Source of the DNA: an uncultured SAR86 cluster bacterium
GTDB taxonomy: Bacteria; Pseudomonadota; Gammaproteobacteria; Magnimaribacterales; AG-339-G14
Reading direction: 5' to 3'
Assembly: GCA_902523885.1 (NCBI GenBank)
Contig: CABZAV010000002.1
Span: forward strand, 68,923 to 132,922
Length of the DNA stretch: 64,000 nt
Below, piece by piece: positions 14,932-23,307 of this stretch; positions within the stretch are counted from its first letter, which is position 1; each line of letters begins with the position of its first letter. Position numbers and translations under genes: made by a program. The notes under the pieces were generated by a model. The model had not been told where the DNA came from. It did not search any database and saw nothing but the letters and a program-made list of their open reading frames with translations.

Positions 14932-16742
14932 AATTTTTCAATCTCTTTTCTTCTGCCATAAATGAAATAAACCATCATTCGGGTAAATAAAATTGCAGTA
15001 AACATCGAAGTAAGAATTCCAATTGACAGAGTGATGGCAAAACCTTGTATTGGACCTGTGCCAACAACATATAGGATCACCGCAACTATTAAGGTGGTCA
15101 AATTCGCATCTATGATTGTAATCAGAGCCCTATCGTAACCAGCTGAAATTGCATCTTGTGGCTTTAAACTATTTTTAAGTTCTTCTCTGATTCTTGAAAA
15201 GATAAGCACGTTTGCATCTACAGCCATTCCAATCGTCAGAACTATTCCAGCTATTCCAGGTAGGGTTAGAGTAGCAGAAAGAATAGACATTGCTGAAACA
15301 ATTAAAACTATATTTAAAACTACGGCTAAATTAGCAATTAGGCCAAAAATTTTATAATAAAAAATCATAAATAAAAGAACGAGACCCAATCCCAATAACA
15401 AAGATTGTATTCCTAATTTAATATTATCTGCACCTAAAGATGGTCCAATGGTCCCTTCTTCTACAAAGTCCATTGGAGCTGCCAAAGCACCTGCTCTCAA
15501 AAGCAAAGCTAACTCTGAAGCCTCTTCTGGAGAGTCTAAACCAGTTATTCTGAATTGACTTGCAAGTGCTGACTGAATAGTGGCCAAACTAATAATTCTT
15601 TTTTCAAAAAAATTTATAACTTCTGGAATCCCATTAATTAATTCTGTTCTAGATTTTCTTTCAACAAAAAGAACTGCCATTTTAGTTCCAACATTATTTC
15701 TAGTAGATCTGTGCATCTTGGCGCCGCCCTCAGAATCCAGACTAATATTGACTTGAGGAAATCCATTTTCATCGTAACCGACACTTGCATCTGAAACTTG
15801 ATCTCCGGAAATTATTAATCTTTTTTCTAAATTAACGTCTCTTCCATTAAAAGGAAATTTATCTATTCTTGATGCTAAAGAGATTCTATTTGCTGCCTCT
15901 AATCTAAATTCCAAATTTGCCGTCTTACCAATAATTTTTTTTGCTTCAGCTGTATCTTGAACACCTGGAAGCTGAATAGATATTCTCTTTGCGCCTTGCC
16001 TTTGTACAACTGGCTCTGAAATTCCTAATTCGTTTACTCTATTTCTCAAAGTATTGAGATTCTGAAGAACCGCATAATCAATCATCTGTTCTAATTCTTC
16101 TTCGGTTAGTCTCAATCTATAATCGGAAGAATTTAGAGACTCTAAATCAAATCCATTCAGGCTTTGAACAGCTTCAGAGAGGAGTTCCTCGTCTTGTTGT
16201 GTATTTAAGGAAATTAAAATACTAGTATTTTCTATTTCTAGTGCCCTTGGCTTCAAAGACAAATCTCGTAAAATTCTCTTCAAATTACTTATCGCTGACT
16301 CTAATTTAGCCTCTATCAGCAGGTCGGTATCAGCTTCTAATAAAAAGTGCACTCCTCCTCTCAAATCTAAACCTAGTTTCATGGGAAATGCATTGAGGCT
16401 TTTTAGCCACTCAGGTGTATTTGGCGCAAGATTTAGTGCAATCACAAAATTGTTGTCTAAACTTTCCTCAAAATGCTGCTTTAATTTAATTTGATCGTCA
16501 TAATTGTTGGTCCTAAATAAAATTGATTTTTCATCGTTTTCGACAGATGAAAAATTTATTTTCTCTTTCTCTGCATTAAATTTAATTTTTTCTACAACTC
16601 TGTCATTAAAACTTCCACCTGAACTATTAAAAGTTATTTGAACTGCTGGATCAGGGGGAAAAATATTAGGCATTGAATAAATAACACCCAATAATAAAAC
16701 GCCAACTACCAATAAGATTTTCCAGAACTGAAAACGTAGCAC
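14922..16742 (-). CDS. secD: Protein translocase subunit SecD
   Basis: The large partner of SecF, 606 residues. One N-terminal helix (about 8-26) anchors a long periplasmic region, followed by five C-terminal helices. Motifs seen are MKLGLDLRGGVHFLLE near 122, the P1 domain segment LRNRVNELGISEPVVQRQG, and the membrane motifs FVEEGTIGPSLGADN, LPGIAGIVLTIGMAVDANVL and IFSRIREEL. The length agrees with the enterobacterial protein (about 615). It lies 8 bases after yajC, and its end overlaps secF, making a yajC-secD-secF operon that follows tRNA-Leu. The usual upstream tgt-queA pair is not here. Confidence 0.97.
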   Translation of the reverse strand: MLRFQFWKILLVVGVLLLGVIYSMPNIFPPDPAVQITFNSSGGSFNDRVVEKIKFNAEKEKINFSSVENDEKSILFRTNNYDDQIKLKQHFEESLDNNFVIALNLAPNTPEWLKSLNAFPMKLGLDLRGGVHFLLEADTDLLIEAKLESAISNLKRILRDLSLKPRALEIENTSILISLNTQQDEELLSEAVQSLNGFDLESLNSSDYRLRLTEEELEQMIDYAVLQNLNTLRNRVNELGISEPVVQRQGAKRISIQLPGVQDTAEAKKIIGKTANLEFRLEAANRISLASRIDKFPFNGRDVNLEKRLIISGDQVSDASVGYDENGFPQVNISLDSEGGAKMHRSTRNNVGTKMAVLFVERKSRTELINGIPEVINFFEKRIISLATIQSALASQFRITGLDSPEEASELALLLRAGALAAPMDFVEEGTIGPSLGADNIKLGIQSLLLGLGLVLLFMIFYYKIFGLIANLAVVLNIVLIVSAMSILSATLTLPGIAGIVLTIGMAVDANVLIFSRIREELKNSLKPQDAISAGYDRALITIIDANLTTLIVAVILYVVGTGPIQGFAITLSIGILTSMFTAILFTRMMVYFIYGRRKEIEKLWI

Positions 16743-16750
16743 GTTATTAT

Positions 16751-17062
16751 TTATATAGAGTTGATTGTTCCTTTGGGCAAAATACTGCTGACAGCGTCTC
16801 TTTTGATTGTAAATTGAGTATCGTTTGCTCTAACCGTCAAAAAGTCATCTGATATCTTAGAAATTGTGCAGACCAAACCGCCAGATGAAATAATCTCATC
16901 CCCAACTGCTAAATTATCTATCATTTCTTTTTGAGCTTTAATTCTTTTATTTTGAGGCCTTATGATTAAAAAATACATCACACCGATAAACCCTAGTAAA
17001 AGAATAAATTGTGGCCCCAAAAAACTTGATGTTTGAGCAGTTAAAATTTCAGTTTCAATCAT
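16751..17062 (-). CDS. yajC: Sec translocon accessory subunit YajC
   Basis: A small single-helix membrane protein of 103 residues that binds SecDF. I start at the ATG at 17060-17062, which has AGAGGAA in place as ribosome binding site. An open frame extends further upstream but runs into tRNA-Leu. One hydrophobic helix (QFILLLGFIGVMYFLII) is followed by the family motif RPQNKRIKAQKEMIDNL and GDEIISSGGLVCTISKI. The upstream tRNA-Leu ends just 12 bases before the start, so the sec operon may share its transcript. Confidence 0.94.
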   Translation of the reverse strand: MIETEILTAQTSSFLGPQFILLLGFIGVMYFLIIRPQNKRIKAQKEMIDNLAVGDEIISSGGLVCTISKISDDFLTVRANDTQFTIKRDAVSSILPKGTINSI

Positions 17063-17073
17063 AATCGTTCCTC

Positions 17074-17159
17074 TGGTACCGAAGGAGAGACTCGAACTCT
17101 CACGCCTTTTGGGCACTCGATTTTGAATCGAGCGCGTCTACCAATTCCGCCACTTCGGC
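17074..17159 (-). tRNA. tRNA-Leu (anticodon CAA)
   Basis: An 86-base class II tRNA with a long variable arm. Acceptor GCCGAAG pairs with CTTCGGT (G-U closing pair), the D arm has GCGGAATTGGTAGACGC, the anticodon loop is TTCAAAA with CAA, the variable arm TGCCCAAAAGGCG forms a stem, and CCA is encoded. Confidence 0.97.
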
Positions 17160-17256
17160 ATAATTAGTTATAAAATCAAATAACACTTTAATTTTAGTGG
17201 TTAAATACGTCAAATTTTGAGGAATATTAACACTTTAACCGAGACAAAACTTTATA

Positions 17257-19638
17257 ATGCTTGATTTTCTTATCAGCCCTGATGCAAATTTCGAAATAGA
17301 AGAATCTGAAGAATTACTTAAAAAAGAAAAAGTTTTGTATGTTTTATCTTCAGAGTCTGGTTATGACCTCACTGCGCTTAAAAAATGTGCTAAAAAAAAT
17401 TCTTTTGTATTTCCATCAAGAATTAAGAAAAATTTTTTTCAACTCAAAGGCGCTCGAAGATTATTTCCTTGGCAACGCCCTAGAAGAAGACATCCTAGAG
17501 AATTGAACGAACTTGCTCATTATCCAGAAAAAACTGTGAACCGAATTATCATCCCTGTGGATGTTTATTGGGGTAAAGCGCCTGATAGAGAAGATCATTG
17601 GGTAAGGCTTTTTTTCAGAGATTCTTGGGAAGGAGCTTCAAGTGTTAAAAATTTATTGAGAGCTATTTTCAATGGAAGACAAGCTATTGTTTATTTCCAT
17701 AAGCCATTAGAAGTAAAAGAAATATTTTTAAATAAAAATGCAGAGCCGTCTCAGCTAGTCCTAAAGACTGAAAGGCTTTTAAGAGCAAGATTTAGAAAGC
17801 ATCGTCAAGCAAAACTTGGAATTGATATCTCAAGCAGAAGAACATTGGTGCACGCAATAATTCAATCTAGATCGGTTAAAAAAATGATTGATTTGGAAGC
17901 TGGAGAAAATCAAAAAAAGAGGGAAAGATTAAAAATAACTGCTGAGAAATATGCATTAGAAATCTGCTCTAATTTTTCTTATCCAGTAATTTACTTATAT
18001 GACAAAGTTTTAAATTGGTTTTGGAACACTCGATATGAAGGTTTGTATTCAATCGGAATAGATCGGATAAAAGAATTAGCAGCTGGAAATACTATCATTT
18101 ATGCTCCATCTCATAGAAGTCATATTGACTATTTAGCTTTATCGCATCAGCTTTATCTTAATAATTTAATGATGCCTCAAATAGTAGCTGGTAAAAATCT
18201 TAATTTACCTATCATTGGTCCTATACTTAGAAATGGCGGAGCTTTTTTTATGAGGAGATCTTTTGGTAACAACAAATTGTACTCTAGGGTCTTTTATGAG
18301 CATTTAAGAAAATTATTACAAAGAGGAAGTTCAATCGAATTTTTCCCTGAAGGTGGCAGATCAAGATCGGGGAGATTACTTCCGCCAAGACCAGGCATAA
18401 TCTCAATGTTAATTAGAGCTTTTCAAGATATGGATGAAAAGCCTGTAAAGTTTGTTCCTATTTCTATGAACTACGAAAAGGTTTTAGAAGGGAACTCCTA
18501 TCATAAAGAAGCAATGGGCGATGCCAAAAAAAGGGAAAGCTTGCGATCCATTCTCAGAGTAGCAAAAGATTTCAGAGGTTATCTTGGAAATGCTTACTTA
18601 CAAATAGGAGAGCCCATAGATCTCAAAGAATTCTTGGATAATAATTTTGAAAATTGGACTAATAATATTATTTCTGAAGAACTAGATAACTCTCCAACTC
18701 AACAATGGCTTTATGATCTTACCCCCAAACTTGGGAAGGAAATAATGAAAAATATCAATAAAGCAACTGTAGTAACCCCAAGCGCTTTATTTGCCTCGGC
18801 AATTTTAAACGCAAATAAATTCCGTCTCTCTAAAGAAAAACTTAAATCAAGAATTTCTCTTTATACAAACTTAATAAAGTTATCAGATTATTCAGAACAA
18901 ATTAGCATTCCTGAACGTGATCCTGAAGAAGTTTTACAAAAAGTAGAAAAGCTTCAATTAATAAACAAATTATCAAATTCAAAAAAAATACAACTCAATT
19001 TTCAGCAGGCGGCGATGTTGAGTTTTTATAAGAATAACATTTCTCACCTATTGATTTTAGATTCTATGATTTGCGGAATGTTTCAATTTAGGGAATCAAT
19101 TGAAAAACATGAAATTTTTGATTTAACAAAGACTCTTTATCCATTTTTTGCGGAAGAGTATTTTCTGCCATGGCATTTTGAAGAAATTGAAACTCAGATA
19201 GACAAATCTATCAAAAAACTCGTTGATAATAATTTGTTAATTATCAAAGAAAATGAAGTTAAAAGGCCTAGTGTAAACTCTGAAGAATTTATTGAGTGTC
19301 AGGCGCTTGGAAGAATTGCCCAAAGAAGTATAGATAGATTTTATATTTTAATGTTGCAGCTATGGCGTAATGAAGAGTCGCATATTTCAATAAATGAATT
19401 GGAAAAGAAATGCCGCAAGATTTCTAAGAATCTCGAAGCAAGGCACAGTTGGTTAATGCCCGAGTTTTCGGAAAAGTGGACATTTGATTTATTCATAAAT
19501 CATCTCATTGAAGCAAAATTTGTCAAAAAAGATGAAAAAGGATTTGTTTATCCCCTAAACATCACTAAAAGGATAGAAGACGATTTTAAAACTTTTATAA
19601 CCCCTGAATGGCAAGAAGAACTATTCAACTTAGAGTAA
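17257..19638 (+). CDS. plsB: Glycerol-3-phosphate 1-O-acyltransferase
   Basis: A large membrane-associated acyltransferase of 793 residues catalysing the first step of phospholipid synthesis. The four acyltransferase blocks are in order: APSHRSHIDYLAL (283-295, His286 and Asp291 as the HX4D pair), GPILRNGGAFFMRRSF (321-336), IEFFPEGGRSRSGRLLPP (360-377) and VKFVPISMNYEKV. The N-terminal PlsB region with LFPWQRPRRRHPREL and IIIPVDVYWGKAPD is also present, and the length equals E. coli PlsB (807). Presence of PlsB with no PlsX/PlsY beside it is usual in gammaproteobacteria. It stands alone with the small methyltransferase gene 18 bases behind it. Confidence 0.95.
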   Translation: MLDFLISPDANFEIEESEELLKKEKVLYVLSSESGYDLTALKKCAKKNSFVFPSRIKKNFFQLKGARRLFPWQRPRRRHPRELNELAHYPEKTVNRIIIPVDVYWGKAPDREDHWVRLFFRDSWEGASSVKNLLRAIFNGRQAIVYFHKPLEVKEIFLNKNAEPSQLVLKTERLLRARFRKHRQAKLGIDISSRRTLVHAIIQSRSVKKMIDLEAGENQKKRERLKITAEKYALEICSNFSYPVIYLYDKVLNWFWNTRYEGLYSIGIDRIKELAAGNTIIYAPSHRSHIDYLALSHQLYLNNLMMPQIVAGKNLNLPIIGPILRNGGAFFMRRSFGNNKLYSRVFYEHLRKLLQRGSSIEFFPEGGRSRSGRLLPPRPGIISMLIRAFQDMDEKPVKFVPISMNYEKVLEGNSYHKEAMGDAKKRESLRSILRVAKDFRGYLGNAYLQIGEPIDLKEFLDNNFENWTNNIISEELDNSPTQQWLYDLTPKLGKEIMKNINKATVVTPSALFASAILNANKFRLSKEKLKSRISLYTNLIKLSDYSEQISIPERDPEEVLQKVEKLQLINKLSNSKKIQLNFQQAAMLSFYKNNISHLLILDSMICGMFQFRESIEKHEIFDLTKTLYPFFAEEYFLPWHFEEIETQIDKSIKKLVDNNLLIIKENEVKRPSVNSEEFIECQALGRIAQRSIDRFYILMLQLWRNEESHISINELEKKCRKISKNLEARHSWLMPEFSEKWTFDLFINHLIEAKFVKKDEKGFVYPLNITKRIEDDFKTFITPEWQEELFNLE

Positions 19639-19659
19639 TTTTTTTGATATATTTAATTG

Positions 19660-20094
19660 ATGAAAATTACATTTCCACCTGTCATTTTGTTGGCAAGCAT
19701 TGTTTTGCAAATAATACTTTTATTTTCTTTCCCCATATCCGTTGATTTAAGTTCTTTGTTAGGTTTAATTCTTATTTTTTCTGGTATCTCTTTGGTTTTT
19801 GTAAGCTTTAGATTTATGAGAAAAATGAAAACAACTTTTATTCCAGACGGAACACCAGAAGTGCTTATCTCATCTGGTCCTTTTAAGTTTTCAAGAAACC
19901 CAATCTACTTGGGTATGTTAGCTATTTTAGTGGGAGTAGCATTCTTAATGTCGTCTTTGTCAGCGATTATCATTGCTTTTGTGTTTGGGATAATCATTAA
20001 TTTCACTTGGATTGCCCACGAAGAAAAAAAACTTCATGAATTGTTTTCAGAAGATTGGGAAAATTACTCTTCTAAAGTTAGAAGGTGGATTTAA
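19660..20094 (+). CDS. Isoprenylcysteine methyltransferase-like membrane protein
   Basis: An integral membrane protein of 144 residues with about four helices, in the ICMT/PEMT superfamily of SAM-dependent methyltransferases. The signature is SSGPFKFSRNPIYLGMLAIL (residues about 71-90) and the C-terminal block HEEKKLHELFSEDWENYSSKVRRW, which bind SAM and the membrane-bound acceptor. The real substrate in bacteria is unknown; it is not expected to be prenyl-cysteine. I use the ATG at 19660 rather than the TTG three bases upstream. It follows plsB closely, so a role in lipid chemistry is possible but unproven. The stop overlaps convergent rsmJ by 4 bases. Confidence 0.82.
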   Translation: MKITFPPVILLASIVLQIILLFSFPISVDLSSLLGLILIFSGISLVFVSFRFMRKMKTTFIPDGTPEVLISSGPFKFSRNPIYLGMLAILVGVAFLMSSLSAIIIAFVFGIIINFTWIAHEEKKLHELFSEDWENYSSKVRRWI

Positions 20095-20813
20095 AATCCT
20101 CTTCTATCGAAAACTTCTAAAGATACAACCTTTCCTTTAATCACATAAGACGGTTTGACTGACTGTTTTGTGTTGCTTAATTTATGTCTTTTAATAACTA
20201 TTAAGCCTGCTGAAGAGTTAATTGAAGCATCAATAATTTCTCTTTCCAGGGAGCTGGGAATGCATTTTCTCAAGAATTGAATCTCTTTTTTTGCTAAGGA
20301 TTTACTATTAACTTCAAACATTGGGTCTACAAATAAAATATCTTTCTGAGTAAATGTATTAAAAGCTTCTAAAGAATTTAAATTAATTAATTTTAAGTTT
20401 TCTTTCTTTGAAAATTTCATACAGCTTTTAGTGAACTCAAACAACCAGGACTCTTTTTCGTAAGCTATCACTTCGAATCCCATATTTGCAATGCAATAAG
20501 CATCTTGACAAAACCCGGCAGTTAGATCAAAAACTTTGCAAGACTTATCAAATTTAGAAAAACATTTCTTTAACAAACCTCTATCGCTCTTTTCTTTTTC
20601 CAATAAATGAAAATTTAAGAAAAAAGGTTTTGAATTTTTATCGTCCAAGTCTTGAAGTAATATTTGATCTTTAGTGATCCAAATTACGAGTTTGGAGCCC
20701 TTTTTAATTCTTATTTGCCTTGGAGAAGCAAAAGTTAACTCATGCTTATCTGCAAATTGTTGTGCGAGTTTTTTTTCTTCGATTTTTAAGTATGAAACAT
20801 AAAGATGATTCAT
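20091..20813 (-). CDS. rsmJ: 16S rRNA (guanine-1516-N2)-methyltransferase RsmJ
   Basis: A Rossmann-fold methyltransferase of 240 residues predicted to methylate G1516 in helix 45 of 16S rRNA. The SAM motif KVFDLTAGFCQDAYCIANM is followed by an acidic residue ending the second strand (FEVIAYEKE), and the catalytic motif is DILFVDPMF, close to the DPMFP of RsmJ. The family usually has DPMYP; the Pro here is replaced by Glu (DPMFE). The N-terminal 80 residues match the cap region only loosely. It lies 2 bases downstream of uppP in the long minus-strand run. Confidence 0.82.
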   Translation of the reverse strand: MNHLYVSYLKIEEKKLAQQFADKHELTFASPRQIRIKKGSKLVIWITKDQILLQDLDDKNSKPFFLNFHLLEKEKSDRGLLKKCFSKFDKSCKVFDLTAGFCQDAYCIANMGFEVIAYEKESWLFEFTKSCMKFSKKENLKLINLNSLEAFNTFTQKDILFVDPMFEVNSKSLAKKEIQFLRKCIPSSLEREIIDASINSSAGLIVIKRHKLSNTKQSVKPSYVIKGKVVSLEVFDRRGF

Positions 20814-20815
20814 CT

Positions 20816-21586
20816 TTAAAAAATTAAAATAAAGCCAGCGAGAAAAAGCCTATAAATTCCAAAAGGAGCAAAGCCTATTTTTTCAATTAATTTTAAAAAA
20901 ATATGTATACAGCTTATTGCGCTTATAAAAGAAAGAAAAGCAACATAGCTGAGTTCAAAATAATCAACCTCGAAAGTCGCTTTGCTCAAGTCAATCAATT
21001 CTCCCAAGAATACAATAGATAAAGTTGGAACTGCGAGCAAAAAACTAAATCTTGCTGCATCAGATTTTGTAAAACCTAAAGCAAGAGCGGCAAGCATTGT
21101 AACTGCTGATCTTGATGATCCCGGAATCAAAGCAAAAATTTGGGTACCGCCTATTAATAAAGAGTCTTTTAAAGAAACTTGAGAAATATTTTTTTGATTG
21201 TTTGAAAATTTATTACTAAAAATTAAAGCAATTCCAAAAATAAGAGTGCTCCAAAAAATAACCTCTTCAGATCTTAAATTCAACTCAATAAAATCTTTAA
21301 AGATGAGACCAGTAATTGCAATTGGAATAGTTGCAAGAAACAAATTTAAGCCTAAGTTATTTTTCTCAAACAAATTAAAAGTTTGGATAACTTTTTTTAA
21401 GTCTTCACGAAAATAAAAAATTACAGCTAATAAAGTTCCAAAATGCGCAAAAATATCTACAGTAATTCCTTGATCAGGCCAATTCATAAAAGTTGAAACT
21501 AAAATTAAATGAGCAGAACTAGAAATAGGTAAGAATTCTGTGAGACCTTGTATTAAAGATAAAATGGTAAGTTGAATTAGTTCCAT
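20816..21586 (-). CDS. uppP: Undecaprenyl-diphosphatase UppP (BacA)
   Basis: An integral membrane phosphatase that regenerates the lipid carrier undecaprenyl phosphate for cell-wall synthesis. From the ATG at 21584-21586 it has 256 residues and begins MELIQLTILSLIQGLTEFLP, as BacA proteins do; nine more in-frame residues upstream would overlap tsaB and are not needed. The two active-site blocks are QGLTEFLPISSSAHL and the PGSSRSAVTMLAAL loop, with the catalytic Glu and Arg present. About eight helices are visible. Its start overlaps nothing but sits directly at the tsaB stop, so the two genes are coupled. Confidence 0.95.
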   Translation of the reverse strand: MELIQLTILSLIQGLTEFLPISSSAHLILVSTFMNWPDQGITVDIFAHFGTLLAVIFYFREDLKKVIQTFNLFEKNNLGLNLFLATIPIAITGLIFKDFIELNLRSEEVIFWSTLIFGIALIFSNKFSNNQKNISQVSLKDSLLIGGTQIFALIPGSSRSAVTMLAALALGFTKSDAARFSFLLAVPTLSIVFLGELIDLSKATFEVDYFELSYVAFLSFISAISCIHIFLKLIEKIGFAPFGIYRLFLAGFILIF

Positions 21587-21587
21587 T

Positions 21588-22259
21588 TCAAGCTCTTTTC
21601 CATTGACTTTCACCAGAAAGATAATTGATTGTTACTTGTTCAGCAGGAACAAATTTTTGATTAAGAATTAAATCATCGGCTATATTGAAACTGAAATTTG
21701 CCTTAGGAGTGAAATCATAGATAATTTTTTTTTGTAAATCCTTTTCAATAAAATGCATGGCATTACCAATAAAAGTAAAATCCTCTGGAAAGGAATTAAC
21801 TAATTCGTTGATTTCGACTCTATGGATGGAATAGTCAGGTTTCAAGTTTACAGCTATGTTTTTGGAACATTTATATTCTCCAACATATAGCTCTTCCATA
21901 TGTGCATCATTTATGACCACAATATTTTTAGAATTTAATTTTTCAATGGCTTGTTGAGCTGCAATTCTCAAACTAGAAATAGGTATGATAGGCACTTTCA
22001 AACCATAGCCAAGACCTTGCACAACTGAACATCCCACTCTCAAACCAGTAAATGATCCGGGTCCACTGCCAAAAACGATGTAATCTAAGTCTTCTTTGCT
22101 AATCTCGCTTTCTTGCAAAGCCGTTTTAATAAATTCAAAAATAATTTCTCCATGTGTATTAGGAGCGTTATTTTCATAAAGTTGTGTTTCTAAGTGATCT
22201 GTTTTTATACAAACAGAACAAGAAGCACTAGAAGTTTCTATCGATAAAATATTTGGCAA
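21588..22259 (-). CDS. tsaB: tRNA threonylcarbamoyladenosine synthesis protein TsaB
   Basis: An ASKHA-fold partner of TsaD and TsaE in making t6A at position 37 of ANN-decoding tRNAs. The N-terminus NILSIETSSASCSVCI and the motif VFGSGPGSFTGLRVGCSV are diagnostic. At 223 residues it is of usual length (E. coli 231). TsaB lacks the metal-binding histidines of TsaD, and none are seen here in those positions. It lies between adk (4 bases upstream) and uppP, in the single long minus-strand operon. Confidence 0.94.
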   Translation of the reverse strand: MPNILSIETSSASCSVCIKTDHLETQLYENNAPNTHGEIIFEFIKTALQESEISKEDLDYIVFGSGPGSFTGLRVGCSVVQGLGYGLKVPIIPISSLRIAAQQAIEKLNSKNIVVINDAHMEELYVGEYKCSKNIAVNLKPDYSIHRVEINELVNSFPEDFTFIGNAMHFIEKDLQKKIIYDFTPKANFSFNIADDLILNQKFVPAEQVTINYLSGESQWKRA

Positions 22260-22263
22260 AAAT

Positions 22264-22911
22264 TCAATCCTCTAATGCAGCATGTATTTGAGAGCTTACT
22301 TTCTCCATAGTCTTAGAACCGTCTATCTCAATATATTTTAAATTCGTTTGAACGGATTTCGATCGATAATAAACAATTAATGGGTTGGTTTGTTCCCAAT
22401 AAACTTCTAATCTATTTTTTACCGTTTCAGGTTTATCGTCGTCTCTTTGAATCAATGGCTCACCCGTGACATCGTCTACACCATCTTTTTCTGGAGGGTT
22501 ATATTCAAGGTGATAACTTCTGCCAGAGGGTTGATGAACTCTTCTTCCAGACATTCTATTTATAATCAGCTCATCTTTTAATGTGAGCTCTAAAACGACA
22601 TTCACAAATATTTCCTGATTTTCCAGAGCATCAGCTTGCGGAATAGTTCTTGGAAACCCGTCGAAAAGGAAACCGTTTTTGCAGTCTTCTTCTTTTATTC
22701 TGTCTTTTACTAAACTAATTATTACATCATCTGAAACAAGGTTTCCAGCATCCATAATTTCCTTTGCTAGTTTTCCAGTAGACGTTTCTTTAGCTATGGC
22801 CTCTCTCAACATATCTCCAGTTGATATATGGGGGATAGAAAAGTTTTTACATATGATTTCTGCTTGAGTGCCCTTACCTGCTCCTGGAGGACCTAAAAGG
22901 ATTATTTTCAT
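22264..22911 (-). CDS. adk: Adenylate kinase
   Basis: Interconverts ATP and AMP with two ADP. The P-loop GPPGAGKGTQ (7-16) starts the 215-residue protein. The AMP-binding block is HISTGDMLREAI and DGFPRTIPQADAL, and the LID domain GRRVHQPSGRSYHLEYNPP is the long form without zinc cysteines, as in enterobacteria. It is preceded by acpS with a gap of 10 bases and followed by tsaB. Confidence 0.98.
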   Translation of the reverse strand: MKIILLGPPGAGKGTQAEIICKNFSIPHISTGDMLREAIAKETSTGKLAKEIMDAGNLVSDDVIISLVKDRIKEEDCKNGFLFDGFPRTIPQADALENQEIFVNVVLELTLKDELIINRMSGRRVHQPSGRSYHLEYNPPEKDGVDDVTGEPLIQRDDDKPETVKNRLEVYWEQTNPLIVYYRSKSVQTNLKYIEIDGSKTMEKVSSQIHAALED

Positions 22912-22921
22912 AATTTTTTTC

Positions 22922-23305
22922 CTAACTAATTATCGCCTGTGCAACTGCAACTGCTAAATTATCAGTATCACTTAAGCTTAAAGAAATATTATCAATGCCT
23001 TTTTTTTTAGCAAGTTCTTTTGCTTTACCCTTCAGTTCAACTTTTGGAGGCCCATATCTTCTAAGAACTACAATATCTTTAGGTCTTACCCCTTGACTAA
23101 AACCAACTCCAAGGACCTTTGACACAGCTTCTTTTGCTGCGAAATTCTTAGCAAGAAAGTTTGGTTTAGCTCTATATGACTTTTTATTAAATTGTTCAAT
23201 TTCAAGAGGATCATAAATCCTTGTTAAAAATCTCGAGCCAAAGTTTTTATAAGCTTTCCTTAGACGTTCAACTTCTACTAAATCGATTCCAGAATTTACT
23301 TTCAT
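22922..23305 (-). CDS. acpS: Holo-[acyl-carrier-protein] synthase
   Basis: Transfers phosphopantetheine from CoA to apo-ACP for fatty-acid synthesis. From the ATG at 23303-23305 it is 127 residues, close to the family norm; a longer in-frame start would lie in the DUF3604 gene and lacks homology. The magnesium-binding motif GIDLVEVERL (Asp8) and FAAKEAVSKVLG (Glu) are intact, as is the C-terminal SLSLSDTDNLAVAVAQA, where the usual SHD is SDT. In enterobacteria acpS follows pdxJ; here a DUF3604 gene takes that place, overlapping or abutting it within 3 bases. Confidence 0.95.
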   Translation of the reverse strand: MKVNSGIDLVEVERLRKAYKNFGSRFLTRIYDPLEIEQFNKKSYRAKPNFLAKNFAAKEAVSKVLGVGFSQGVRPKDIVVLRRYGPPKVELKGKAKELAKKKGIDNISLSLSDTDNLAVAVAQAIIS

Positions 23306-23307
23306 AA

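Noticed and set aside
17063-17116. Upstream extension of yajC.
   Set aside because: It is the reading-through of tRNA-Leu sequence; the ATG at 17062 has its own AGAGGAA.
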